Assembly: GCF_000485595.1 (NCBI RefSeq)
Contig: NW_014577081.1
Span: 524,567-548,707 of the forward strand
Direction: 5' to 3'
Length of the DNA: 24,141 nt
DNA from: Priapulus caudatus
Lineage: Eukaryota; Priapulida; Priapulimorpha; Priapulimorphida; Priapulidae
Every line of letters starts with the position of its first letter. Position 1 is the stretch's first letter. Below are positions 1 through 12,322 of this stretch, in pieces. Both the position numbers and the translations under genes were made by a program. The notes under the pieces are model-generated. The model was not told the DNA's origin. It saw only the letters and a program-made list of their open reading frames with translations, and did no database searches.

Positions 1-43
<43 letters not shown>

Positions 44-67
44 TGTGTGTGCGCGTGTGCGCGCACG
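1..67. repeat. (GCGT)n microsatellite
   Basis: About eleven perfect GCGT units, then mixed GT/GC dinucleotides. Alternating purine-pyrimidine, so capable of forming Z-DNA. Cut by the window edge. Confidence 0.95.
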
Positions 68-182
68 TTTACGCAATTAAACCGATGAGTTCAACTTTAG
101 CCCGCTGGCACGCGTCTCCTGTCTAACAGCAATTCCCATGATAATTAGGAATAATGATCAGAAATAGACAGACGTATACAGC

Positions 183-709
183 CAGGGGCGTAGCCAGTAT
201 GTAGCACTGTAGGCCCGGGCCTACACTTTTTTTTGCCAAGTTATCTTTTTTTTTTTAAACACCCATAATTCAAATCCATAAGCTTGCTGGACGAGTTTAA
301 GAGTCTAGACAGGAAAAACTATTGAAATGAACGTAGCAAGAATATGGTTAAATTAGGTGACCTATTCTTCTGTCATCTAGGCTGTCATTTCTATCGCGTG
401 CCGTTTCATTCAACACTCTACCCGCCGAAAAAGACTAGGATCCGATCTTGTCAGTTTTTTAACATTTAACTCGTTCGTAACACTATTTTAACTCGTTTGT
501 TTTTTGGGTTTAAAAGTGATATTGAATGAGGTGTCTCAAGTTAGCAAGAGGCCAGGGAACCAGAATGAACACTCGGGAAGGGCCGTTTTCGGCCATCTGG
601 GGGGTTTGTATAAAACCAAAATTTTTCTTGTACGCTCCGCGCCAACCGATGGTGGCGCTCCGCTCAGATACTCGTGCCTACAACTTTTAAAATCCTGGCT
701 ACGCCCCTG
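183..709. mobile_element. MITE-like element with CAGGGGCGTAGCCAG termini
   Basis: A 527-bp non-coding element bounded by 15-bp perfect inverted termini (CAGGGGCGTAGCCAG at 183-197; complement at 695-709). A 5-bp direct repeat ACAGC lies directly outside each end (178-182 and 710-714). Near the left end is an 18-bp perfect palindrome centred on GGCCCGGGCC (208-225). The short open frame inside is not credible. The terminus style resembles hAT-derived MITEs, but those have 8-bp target duplications, so the superfamily is unresolved. Confidence 0.8.
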
Positions 710-885
710 ACAGCACGTACTGCTCTAAACGAACGGACCGTAATAAGTACATCATCAACTTTTCATACCACCGCACGTCATTTCTACGCGTACGCGTGTT
801 TACACGCACGCGCGCTAGTGTAGTTTTGCGTGTAGCACCAAGCAGGGACTTGCGTAATAGCAGACGGATCGTGTTCTACCTTCAG

Positions 886-1607
886 GCTTCATAACGGCGT
901 CACGGACGGACACACAGTCGATGGGCGGACACTTCATCGTCCAGAGCGACTACCGCGGCACGGGCGTCGGCGACGAGCTGTTCCGCCGACGGGGCGAGTT
1001 CATCGGCGACCGCAACTTCGGCGTCAACTCCGTCATGTACCGCGTCAACGCCAACCGCCGTCTCGGCTTTACCGTGTCGTCGTTCACGGTCAACCTCATG
1101 GAGCATCATGTCGACCACGCCAAGATGGCGACCCGACCGCCGCTGCCCTCCTGCTCGGCGACGATCCAGCCGTACACGGACGACATGTACGATGACGTCA
1201 GCGCTTACGACGCTCAAATAGCCGGTCATCCGCGCGACGGCTTTCTGAAGCCGTACCTGGCCGCGCACGTCAATCGAAGCTACGTCGCCATCGAGGGTCA
1301 GTCTAAGATAGTCGGCTATACGACCATCACGCCTATGACGGGCTTGTTCAGTTTCGGTTTATTCCCGCTATACGGCGACGACGCCGCTATACAGAGCAAA
1401 CTTCTGCGTACGATCGTGGCAGACCTGCCAGATGGCGCCGCCGTCGTTGCCGGTGGAGCGGCGACGAACAACAGGGCGTTTGAGATGTACACGGCACATG
1501 GATGGATCGTAGAGATGCAGGCGCTGCGAATCTACACGAAACACGATCGCGATTTTCCGCTGAAGAAAGTCGGCTCGGTTCTCCATCTCGATGTATGCGG
1601 AATATGA
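886..1607 (+). CDS. GNAT-type N-acetyltransferase, C-terminal exon (partial)
   Basis: Terminal exon of a putative acetyl-CoA-dependent N-acetyltransferase; substrate unknown. The acceptor CTACCTTCAG at 876-885 opens an exon in a frame where two bases complete a split codon, followed by FITASRTDTQSMGGHFIVQS. Next comes YRGTGVGDEL, fitting GNAT motif A (R/Q-x-x-G-x-G/A, acetyl-CoA pyrophosphate loop). The C-terminal half ends with NNRAFEMYTAHGWI and LRIYTK, resembling the second domain of YitH/HolE-type GNATs (Acetyltransf_18), as I recall it. TGA at 1605-1607. The first roughly 60 residues of the GNAT fold are missing and are not visible in 1-885, so their exons lie upstream of the window. The exon is GC-rich and free of stops for about 720 nt. 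An ATG at 921 is internal, not the true start. A weak GATAAA lies at 1658. Family likely; exact function unknown. Confidence 0.8.
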
Positions 1608-1764
1608 GTGACGAGCGCTTCAGCCAGCGCTGTACGTTCTTCTCGTGCTCAAAGCACGATAAAGGGAACCGGCTTTCATGACAAGCACTTTTACTTTTAC
1701 TATTTACGGTGACGTAATCACTTTAATGGCTTGCCAAAAATTAAGAGCATTGTAAACTTATTTT

Positions 1765-1918
1765 ATGATGATATGCTTATAGACTGCTTATTTTATGATG
1801 ATATCAGGCCTGATGATATGCTTATAACTGATGCTTTTGACTTTTATGCTGATATGCTTATGACTTTATGATGATATGCTTATAGACTGCTTATTTTATG
1901 ATGATATGCTTATGATGA
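1765..1918. repeat. Degenerate TGATGATATGCTTATA tandem repeat
   Basis: Repeated TTATGATGATATGCTTATAG and CTGCTTATTTTATGATGATA blocks, imperfectly spaced. It begins about 160 bp after the acetyltransferase stop codon. No coding potential. Confidence 0.8.
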
Positions 1919-2891
1919 ACATTCGCTTATAGACCGTGAATAATATTTTAGTCAATCGTGTATAGCTATATTGCAGCTCCATCAGTTAATCAAGTAAACG
2001 AATATGAATTGCATACGTGAGCGTATCGGGGAAAACCCGTGCATAGTATATATGCGTTGCGTTCTCCGTGGATGTGTGTATTACGTGCGTGTTGTTTATG
2101 GAGGCTTCACCGTCATTTATTTGTAAAATATTGCCGACTAAAGTGAATACTGATGGCTTCAAATTCGTAATTGTTTGTGATTCGATATATCGAAAGATGT
2201 GTGCAGCTACATATAATTACACGCGTCTTTATTTATGCTACTAGTCACTATACGTGAAAGGCAAGTGTTGGCTAGTCGTAGATCTAGTGTTTAAAAATAT
2301 GTAAACATAATATTAGAAAAAAATCAGAAATCTGAACAAACAAAATGCCTGGGGCATGGGCTCGACACTAGAGCAAGAAACCTTTTTTTCAAGCACACAT
2401 GCGAAATCACAGCGTCACGTAAATTACCTTATTTTAGCTAACAATTAATTCCTTTTACTAGTCCAATTACTGCAGGAACGCTTATATTTATCACGTTATG
2501 ACATAGTGGTTATTTCTTATCGTGTCCAGTCACTAAATTTCTGTTAACCATCAACACGAGCAGACACTGTGAATTTCGTACAGTTATGTTCATGTGCCAA
2601 CTTCCCGCCTCTAAACAATGGTGACGGCAACAGCCGATTTTCGCTGTGTCATATCGATCGCAGCGTACGTTTGTCATGTTACTGCATCTACAAATACTCG
2701 CGCGCACACACGGTTACCGTGTACAGCCATGCATGCAACCCCTGGCAGTTTTCTGATTGATCACTCTAATAAAAGATTGGGCTAGATCCTAGCTGACACT
2801 GCAGTGAAAAGACTCGCAGGCAAATTTTTTCACCAGCACGCCATCAACCGTGCGGCGATTAAATAATCGTAGAACACTAGATTCTACAGCG
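1919..2891. other. Gene-free AT-rich spacer
   Basis: No recognisable gene, RNA or repeat. Short open frames near 2510-2760 lack family features and codon bias. Confidence 0.6.
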
Positions 2892-3401
2892 CAGGGGCGG
2901 ATGCATGGCTGGAGCTAGACAGTATTTTTCCAGATTTTAAGCGCACATCCCCCAAAGAGGGCACACCACCCCACAGTGGGCGCCGTTAGGCGCAGAAGCA
3001 CATGGCGGGGGGGGCCTCCCCGAGGAAATTTCAAAATTTCAAGGGTCCCTGGGCACAAAAATGAGCACCATTTGAGCACACATTTAGTCAAGCAGAAATA
3101 GCTAAAAACCATATAGAATTTTATTTCTGCTTCATTTTGCCTGCGCTTTGCATACCAGCAATTAATGCAGAATGATTCAAGCACTTCCCTTCTTTTTCAG
3201 ATATCAAAGCTAGTTTTGTTACCATGTAAAATTTTGATTTCCTTCAAGTCCTGTCAATGAATCAGAAGAAAAAGAAAACAAATAAAGAATATAGCCAAAT
3301 TCCATCAAATTGTTTTCTGTATTTCTTAGCGCAAAATTTCGAAGGGCACTTTGAAATCTAGACCTTCCCAATACGGCAAATACGGTCTGAATCCGCCCCT
3401 G
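2892..3401. mobile_element. MITE-like element with CAGGGGCGGAT termini
   Basis: A 510-bp non-coding element with 11-bp inverted termini (CAGGGGCGGAT at 2892-2902, complement at 3391-3401). A 4-bp direct repeat AGCG lies just outside both ends (2888-2891, 3402-3405). The termini are related to those at 183 and 8004 (shared CAGGGGCG), so it is probably the same broad family. Confidence 0.7.
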
Positions 3402-3671
3402 AGCGGGCACCGTTATTTTTGCGCGCGCGACGAGGAAATTGTGCGAAACACTGCTGCTCCTTTAATTATAAACCGATGACCAGAAATGTCACAAGGCAGC
3501 TTACCCACAAATTCGATTATCACGGGTCTCAAGTTCATATTGGGGTCTACCGTCTAGCATAATTACACATTATGCATTTCGCCAGAGACGGGGGATAATT
3601 GACAGGAACACTTCGTGTGCGTTGTTAACTCCCAACGTTATTATTTTCTCGCGTGTTTTCCCTTCCTCTCG

Positions 3672-3910
3672 CTCCTGCTCTCTCTCTCTCTCCCTCTCTC
3701 TCTCTTGCTCCTGCGCGCTCTCTCTCTCTCTCTCGCGCGCGCGCGCCTGCTCTCTCTCTCTCTCTCGCTCCTGCTCTCTCTCTCTCGCGCGCCTGCTCTC
3801 TCTCTCTCTCTCTCGCGCGCGCGCCTGCTCTTACTTTCTCTCACGCGCGCGCGCGCCTGCTCTTACTCTCTCTCTCTCGCGCGCGCGCGCCTGCTCTCTC
3901 TCTCTCTCTT
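3672..3910. repeat. Compound (CT)n/(CG)n satellite
   Basis: Blocks of (CT)5-9 alternate with (CG)2-6 and CCTGCT separators, giving a higher-order repeat of roughly 30-45 bp over about 240 bp. All three plus frames stay open and encode only Ser/Leu/Arg/Ala runs, a composition artefact. Confidence 0.9.
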
Positions 3911-4725
3911 CTTGCTCGCTTTCTATTTAGCACTCGCTCCCTCCCCTCTCGCTGTAGCGTACACGCTCTCGGTCTATCACATTCGCTCGATCATTCGCAC
4001 TCTCCCCTCTCTAGCTATCGTTCGCTCCCGAACTGTTCAACGCAGACGCGCTCTGTCGGGCACTATAGCCTCCCTCTCTCGCTCAATTGAGTCACGTATC
4101 GAGTAACATCGTTAGCACACTGATTACAGCAAATAGGCAGACTACCTGTAAGTTACATGTGCACGTTGACAGTGTCATTGTTAGAATTATTTATTAGCTA
4201 CTTATTACGTTTTCTTTGTTTTACTTTTAATGTGTTAGTAACACCTTTGCTGATGAAAGATTACAAAGATGCAGTGTAGCTAATAGTATGTCGGCAAGAA
4301 AATTACCAAATGAACTTTTTAGGATGAGGATGTTTATTGTACATAAAAATATATTCAAAGCCAATTGTATGAAAGAATATTTGTCACATTTAATACCATG
4401 ATTCAAAATTATTATTATACATACATTGATTCATATCATTGCTGATTGAAGTCATAGCGAGACCTATTCATTCAAATTACTATGTACAACGAGTTCGACA
4501 GCGTTATTGTGCTTACCTATACTCTTACGATCACGAAAACAGCTATAACTATAGATACTGCTGCTTCTACAGATGATACAACAACTACTATGCTATAAAT
4601 TAACATTGACTAAAGAACAGGAGGAGAACGCATCTTGATCAATTTGATATCTTAGGGTCGCACCCACCTTAAACGTCTGAGGTTATCAGTTTGCCAGCCG
4701 TTCACGTCACGAATCAGGTGTAAAT
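3911..4725. other. Gene-free spacer between GNAT and MED23 3' ends
   Basis: CT-rich at first, then AT-rich. No gene, RNA or mobile element recognised. The MED23 transcript probably ends near its right edge. Confidence 0.6.
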
Positions 4726-4731
4726 TTTATT
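4726..4731 (-). terminator. Probable MED23 poly(A) signal
   Basis: AATAAA on the minus strand, about 330 nt after the MED23 stop codon. No earlier canonical AATAAA was noticed between the stop and this site, so it is the best candidate for 3' end formation. Confidence 0.5.
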
Positions 4732-5057
4732 CAATATAATAACCAAGAAGTTTTTGTTTGAGAAATCGAAGAAATTGGGTACATAATACATTAGACCACG
4801 TACACAAAAGATATTCGAACCTCCACTGAACGTTTTCCAATACGTTCCATATGCAATTCAACCCCAATACGAGCATTGCAGAGCTCATTAGACTTTTGCT
4901 GCAACTGCATGCTTCCTTGGCATCAGTTTTACATATTAAGTAAAGTAAGAAACCACGCAAGGCTCAAATGGCAGTTCTGCCCCCAACCAGGTATTTTCGG
5001 TTTGCCTCTCGACGACAAACGATCACGTGACATGGGAAGCCATCTTGGCGTGACTGC

Positions 5058-5174
5058 TTACACTGGTTCCACCTTCACTTGCACACCATCGCTCTCGGCA
5101 CCCGTGGGCGCAATGAAGCGCAGCCGCATCTGCAGCGCCGGTCGCAGACGCTTGATCACCTTCTCTGTCTCCGG
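5058..5174 (-). CDS. MED23: MED23 exon 30 (stop codon)
   Basis: Residues 1333-1370, including KRLRPALQMRLRFIAPTGAE, then TAA at 5060-5058. Acceptor TTCTGCAG|CCG. The C-terminal tail after the conserved RLRFI is short, about 17 residues. Confidence 0.95.
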   Translation of the reverse strand, partial: PETEKVIKRLRPALQMRLRFIAPTGAESDGVQVKVEPV

Positions 5175-8100
5175 CTGCAGAAGATCAAAACAAGAGCGTT
5201 TGTTACCGTGTCTGCCAGCTTTGAGCTTCATGCATTCCCCACACTGCACTTACAATCGTTATATAGATATAAGTAGAATAAAAATGAATTCATGAAAAGT
5301 TAAAAAAAATATATGTCAAAATATATTTCTAAATAAATCCACAAACTACAGATTAAATCTTTTGCTATACGTCATGATTAAACCGAACTACACTTCACAT
5401 ATGACAATCAAATCCGAATGCAACGTATATGACACGAACGAATACAATGTATATACGTATATACGAATACATATATATGAACGAATACAACGTAGTCTTT
5501 CTTAAGTAGCGAGTTTATAATGAAGGAAGCACAGGGCGCCTTTAGTGTAACACTAGGTGCTCAAAAGTGACACCGGGACTGAGGAAAACGGGGTACCTTA
5601 GCTCCGTAGCCGATAAACATGTACTTGATGTGGTAGAGAAGGTCACAGATGGGATCCATGTGGTATAGATGCTCGTTCAGCTTGTCTATCTTTTCTAGCA
5701 TCTCATACAGACTAACAGACAGCTTAAAGGGAAAAGTCAAAGGCCTTCTTACTTGATGATTGAATAATCCTTAATTTGGATCCAACTGAGATAAACTTTA
5801 TTAGCAGGACTTCTTACTTATTCAGATCAGTATGGCCACCGGCACAGTTAGCATATGCTTGTTATGTTCAGTTCATGATCATTAGAAGTTCACAGAATAT
5901 CTCTTCACCCGAGAAGAGAGACGAAGTGATGATACCTTAAATAGAGGATTTAGATACGTGGAGACACACAACAGATGCTCATGGTTTAGCTTTACACAAG
6001 TGAAACCATGTAGAACGCAGTGACCAGAAAGTACGACATTCAGTTCATACTGGGACTTCTGACTTGCGATGTAAAGGAGAGACTAAGTGAGATGAGGAAA
6101 GAGTAGTGGGTGCTTACATCAAGGAGGCAGCGAGTCCTCTCCTCACCAAAACGCTGCAGGAATGGACCGACCAGGTGGCACACGTACAGGAACTGAGCCT
6201 CCGACTGCACGGCTGCCATCATCTGGTCCTTAATCAATCTGCAAGGAAGCAGTTCAATAACCTTCCTAAATGTGCTTCATCACCACACGGCAAATTCACC
6301 ACTACTGACTAAAAACAAGGGAACCCTTGAAGGTACTTACATAACATTGGATGGCTTTGAGGGGGATACCACAATATTATATCGTTCTGTCGAAAGCAAT
6401 ATATACTAGTGTCGCCGAAACAAAAAGGCATCTAAACTAATTATTATTTATATCTTGGTCTTACTTTAGGAAACTTTCCGAGTCTGGCAAATTCCAATCT
6501 CAAGGTACTAGAGGCAGCTATTGCAGTTTTGATTCAGAGTATAGCAAAGTTTGCCAGATGAGAAAGCAATAACAAACTATTATTCCCCTCTTATCTGCAT
6601 GTCACCAAGCATAGGTACAGTATGCATATTTAACTCTAATTTACAAAAGTCAGATATAACGACTAATCTTGATTAGTCTTGATTATCTACTAAACTCTAA
6701 CCCAACCTAACTTTCAAATGGTAGGTGAGTAATATGTACGAAAATGTTTTAAACTCATTTCTACACATACAATAGTCATATTCAAGATCTAGTATCTATA
6801 CAAGATTAAATGTACATATACACAGCAGAATAAATAATTAGCAACAGCACAGAAACAAAGGGTAGAACACCGTGTGTCTTAGTATGACAGAATTCAGCAA
6901 ATCAGTAAAGTAACAGCAAACAATAAAATTAATATTTACGTCTGGCAACTGGCTAACAACTACTAACCATAATAAAAAATGTACTGTCAAAAATAACTGT
7001 ATTTGTGCATTTTGGCATAGATGTTTTTACGATAGAACACTCGTTACTACTACCAGATGGTACTACCTGTCCGCTAATGCTTACTGTGGTATGATGCTCA
7101 GCTGTCCGATGCTGCAGTGGTGCCAGACCATCTGTGCTTGTCCGAGCAGGTAGGCACCGTACACCTGACCGGCGGTCAGATACATGGTCGAGTAGCGAAA
7201 CACGTCGAGGCTGACGACGTCGCCATCTTGTGGCAGCCGTTGGATGTACTCGATCAACCGCGTATGCAATGTCAGACGAAAACTGTCCTGCAAAATGGTG
7301 AAATCGGGACGCAAGCGTTAATCACATACAGTAACATGGACGCAGAGTGTGGGAGTGTGGGGAAAGGGTGAGAACCAGTGCTGCAATACCAAAGCAGCAT
7401 GAGTCATGACAGGACCGCGATCACTAATCGTACAGCAAGATGCTAACACATGAAGCGTATACATAAAAAGGCAGCTTTATTCGGTATACAGGAACCCGAT
7501 AGGCACGTCCCCACACCCAAAGCCAAACTCTTTCTCTTTCTCTCTCTCTCTCTCTCTCTTCACTTCTTTCCTACACCGTTCGCTGACTCATTTATATCTC
7601 AAGCCTGCTCGGTTCAGAACCACTTGTCTACCAGGTCTCGCCTGCATACATACATACACACATACACACATAGTTACATACATACATACATTCATACACA
7701 CATACATACATGCATACGGTTGACATACTCAGGGATATATGTCCTTGTCCACATGCTACACGACAGCACTGCACTACGGAGCATTTTATCTCAAGCAGCT
7801 GCCTGTGCGATAGCATCAGCGCAAGTAACACAAGCAGTGAGAGTGATTATAGGCAGCACTTACCGGCAGCGAGGTGAGGATGAGAGCGATGGCGTTCATC
7901 CAGCTCTCGATGTTGTGCCCAATGCTCTCCTTACGAACTGTTGGGTTGCTACAACAAACAACTGCAAATGCACGCCTGCAACACTGACATTAAAATCACA
8001 CTACAGGGGCGTAGCCAGGGGTGATTCCAGGCATTCCGGAATCCCCCCGGGTTTGTATCCAAATAGCACATATCTGATATAGTATGTATATAAAAGCATG

Positions 8101-11100
8101 AAACGAAAATTTTAATGAAGTTTTATTAGTATATAGTAGGTTTGGAATCCCCCCTCTTGGAAGGAATCCCCCCTCTTGGAAGGAATCCCCCCTCTTGGAA
8201 AGGCTGGCTACGCCCCTGCTGACTATATCGGAATAATAAGCCGTGCTGTAATACTTCAATTTTAAAAAAGCACATATACGAGCTGGCTACTCTGTTGTTA
8301 ACGCTGATTCTAGCCAAATGCCACTTAGAACAACGAAGGAACATCGAAAATAGTTGGCACCAGGGGCACAACCTAAACTAATATATCCAAAATGCAACAT
8401 TTCACGATCACCGAGATAAGACTGCAGCAAAAGCTACTGAGCAACACTACAATGAGTGGCAGCCGTTCGCTTGCTCTCGCCGGCAGCGCCACCTACCTGC
8501 GCAGCACGACGTCCAGTAGCGCGTTTCCGACGATCTCGCTGCTCACCGGCAGACCCATCAGCTCGACGCAGGTGCAGTGCAGCACGTGCGCCGCCACGTT
8601 CGGAAACTCATTGAAGCGCCAGTCTACAGACGTAGCAATCGCGGGCTTTTGCCGCGCCTCGGGCGCCAATCCTCCCGGCTTGCCCTCACTGCTCTGCTGC
8701 TGCCTAGTGTCCCCACCTGGCATCGCGGGTTTACTGGACATAGCTGCGTTCGCGTCAGGGATGTAGATAACCAGTGTCTTCTGAAATTTCTTCACGACGA
8801 CCACTTAACTTTGTCGTCACACTCACACGTGTTTGATATGCGATAATGTTAACGATGACTAATAACTACGGTACATGCACATCATACAAAAACTTTTAAG
8901 GATACTATTTACAAGTCTTTCCACCAAGTGGCAATAGTAATCAAGGTCAGGCGTCCACTCAATCTCTTCCAAGGGGCGCTGCATGTACTGAATGTAAGGG
9001 TCCGTAACGTAGCCTCTATCTGGTTGCTCGTAGTCCATCAAGGCACCATAAACCGTCGACAGCAGTTTCTTTTTCAGTGCTGGTCGGTCCCTTAACTCTT
9101 TCTCATAGTAGTGGAGTGTGTTGTACAAGTATGTCACGGGCCGATCTGAAATGTTGTAAAGTTACAAAACAAAATCACACCATGAACTGGAATATACGGA
9201 TAAAACACGGACTAGTCACGGAAATGGTGCAAAACGCACGGAGAGCTACGGAATATTCCGGAGCTAATTACAGTTCGTAGCAAAATTCACGGACTCCTAC
9301 GTACTAACCACGGACTGCCAATTAAGAACTGTCTAATCTCGGCGAGTCCGTGTTTATTACGTACGGTACATAATCCGTGTTTTTTTCAGCCAGCGTGGCG
9401 CCCACACACCAGCAGTTGGAGCATCACCATGCCCGACAACTTGCAAATGTAATTTCATGATGACGTTACACTCCCTGTGCCCAACTATCCCTGGTGGAAC
9501 ACTCACCGTGAAACTTATATAGACCGCCAAGACAGTCGAGGATGGCTTCGAGGGATTTCGACTGCACTGGCGGCAGTTCCAGAAAGCGATGTACGACCAG
9601 GTCCAACACCTGCCAAGGACACACACACACACACATGGAATCACACGAACCATCAGGGTCTACAACAGCAGCTGATACGCTAATGCTGACACCAGCTGTG
9701 TGGCTAAGTCAGTGTTATTTAAAACCATTTCAGCCTGTAATTAATTGCCAACGAGTATATTATAACACTTCTTGGTGTGTAGTTTCATGATGAGTGTTGA
9801 ATGTTGTCTTTATCACTTTTCTTTTAACACTACACGAGAACGCCACGTACCGGCAGGAACCTTAGGCAGACATTACTGTAGTAGACAGGCAGACTCTGTG
9901 TCTGCGATGGCGCTAGCTCTCCCAGCCAAAAACGCTCTGGGTATTTCGAGTGGTAGGCAAGATGCTTCTCGTGCCAGTTTGACTGCAGGCAATGGTCCGC
10001 TGAATTCTACACAAGGAAAGTGTTCGCACTGATCTTTAATTCACACGCACAGCGACAACGCTGTTAAGCCATGAGTTGCTTGCTACCCGGTTGTTGCTGC
10101 ATGTGCACAACAGAAGTGCACTTTCTCAATTTTCTCAATCCACCAAACACAGCCGTTGTTGCCCGACAATTATTCATTAATTAATTTTTTTATTTGCTAT
10201 TTACTGGTGGTCTAAAATTGACAAAAGATGCTAAAGATGCCAAGGTAATGCCTTTAAATGAAAGTACATAGGTCCGGCAACAAGGGCATGGTGCATGTTA
10301 TCTCAATATCCCACTTTATATAAAGCTGATGTGACAGCGGTGGAAAAACATACCTCTTTCACAAAGTCATTGACTCTGTTTCTAAACTCGGCCGGTTTGA
10401 TCAGTAACAACCTAATGACAAGGAAACAGACTGGTGCCTCGTTGCCCTCAAAGCTACGTAGTGCCTGAAACACATGTAAAACAGTACCTGTAATAACAGA
10501 AACAGTCGCAGCACCTGGTAGCTGACAGAATGCCAACTACGTAGTAAATGATTTATGTTTAGAAAATTGAATAAAATATCCTGCAAGTCTTATTCGTTTT
10601 TCTATGTGATAAATTTTTGGGCCCACATAGAATCTTCACATGTAGCCTACTCCTCCCCCTGAACACACGGAATCACGAGGTTTTGATCTAACATTATAGC
10701 ATGCTATCACTACTTTAGTTACTGGAAACCATCACGGCAATGGTGAACAGACAGAAACTCACTAAGCACAGAATGAGACGATCTAGAGTTACAACGTTGT
10801 ACTTCCAGATGAGATCGCTCAGTGCCTGAATGTTGTTGTTCATCTGCTGACTCTGAGAGGTGGCGCACTCTAGTACCAGGAAGTCGCAGAACATACGCAG
10901 GTGAGTAGCGAGCTGCCGTGGTCCGATGCGTTCCAGTACTTTGTAAGCAAATGGCGTCATCCTCTCTCCATCCAAGATCACCTTCCAGAGGATGCTGGCC
11001 GGGGTTTCACAATATTGTTAGTCTTTTATTGTTGTTCTTATCACTATCATCACTATCATCACAACCACACTATCATCACTGTCATTGTCTTCATCTTCAT

Positions 11101-12267
11101 TGTCATCTTCAGCATTATCACAATTTTATTATTACAATTTATTATACAAATACTAATTTTAACTCACACAATTAGTATTCATCATCAGTGACCCGCTATT
11201 CTATAACGTCAGACTGACAGTAATCTGACTTGAATGACAGGCATGTGATCATCAGTCACTTTGCTACAACACAGCTGCTGATCGAACTACTACTATCTGT
11301 AGATTCGTTCTCATCATTTATTTAATTGACATTGGTTTACTTGCAGGCGAAAGAACATATTATTGTGCCATGTACAGCAGTCCCATTAAAGCTACCATAC
11401 TACTGCTTTACACAACACCTTATTATGATAAAATAAATAATGAGCATGAATCTACGGGTAGAAACAAACTAACAGTATTTACCACAGAAATATAGGTGGA
11501 GTACTCTGGTGAGAGAAATGGTTGATGATGTCATTCTCGTTGTTCATCGTTTTCCATTTCTGATATTCATGCTCGACTGTTCTTTTCAACTGCTGCTTGT
11601 TTTCCTGAGACATTTATACAATACTTGTCTAACTGATGCGACATTTACTCAGCAGATATATGTTCAGAATCTTGCAGCTTTGTCAATGTATTACATATCT
11701 AATAATTGTATAAGCTACTATCTAATGTATGCATGACTAACGACTTCAAATAACACACAACTTAAAGCACCAAATCTTAGCATGGGACGCGAGGCACATG
11801 AGCGCAGTTAGTTGAAAACAATGCTCAGCAATAAGCACGAAACTTCTTAGACAAAACATGCTCCTTAATAACGCCTAGTAAAGCACACGTCCGTGCAAGG
11901 CCAAGGTACCTTGGGCACGTTATATTTCTGGAAGAAGTCGCTCAGTATTCCAGGGAAGCAGTGCAGTGTGTGTGATGACCAGCTGTGGGGAGTGTTCGTC
12001 ATGATCGTAGTCAGTATGTCCATGCACCAGCTGCCAGACATGTTAGCTGTTCCTGTTGTAAGCATGAGAATGTACAATCACTAACAGCATTGGGTACATA
12101 GAAGACAGAACAGTTATAGATTGCAACAGATGACAGTCAGGAACAGCAAGAAATGACAAAACAACAACAGTGACAAACACTAGTATACGACATAACAGTC
12201 ACAGCCAGCAGTAACGGAGAGAACAGTCACAAAAAGCCATAGACGAACCTGCAGTAGCAGCAGCAGC

Positions 12268-12322
<55 letters not shown>

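Noticed and set aside
900-1268. 122-residue minus-strand open frame
   Set aside because: Antisense shadow of the GC-rich acetyltransferase exon.
3615-4106. 163-residue Ser/Leu/Arg/Ala-rich open frame, with others in overlapping frames and an Arg/Glu-rich one on the minus strand
   Set aside because: All frames are open because the DNA is (CT)n/(CG)n. No family match, only repeat composition.
7450-8082. 210-residue plus-strand open frame rich in Ser/Leu and His/Thr/Tyr repeats
   Set aside because: Runs through CT and ACAT microsatellites and antisense to MED23 exon 26. No domain.
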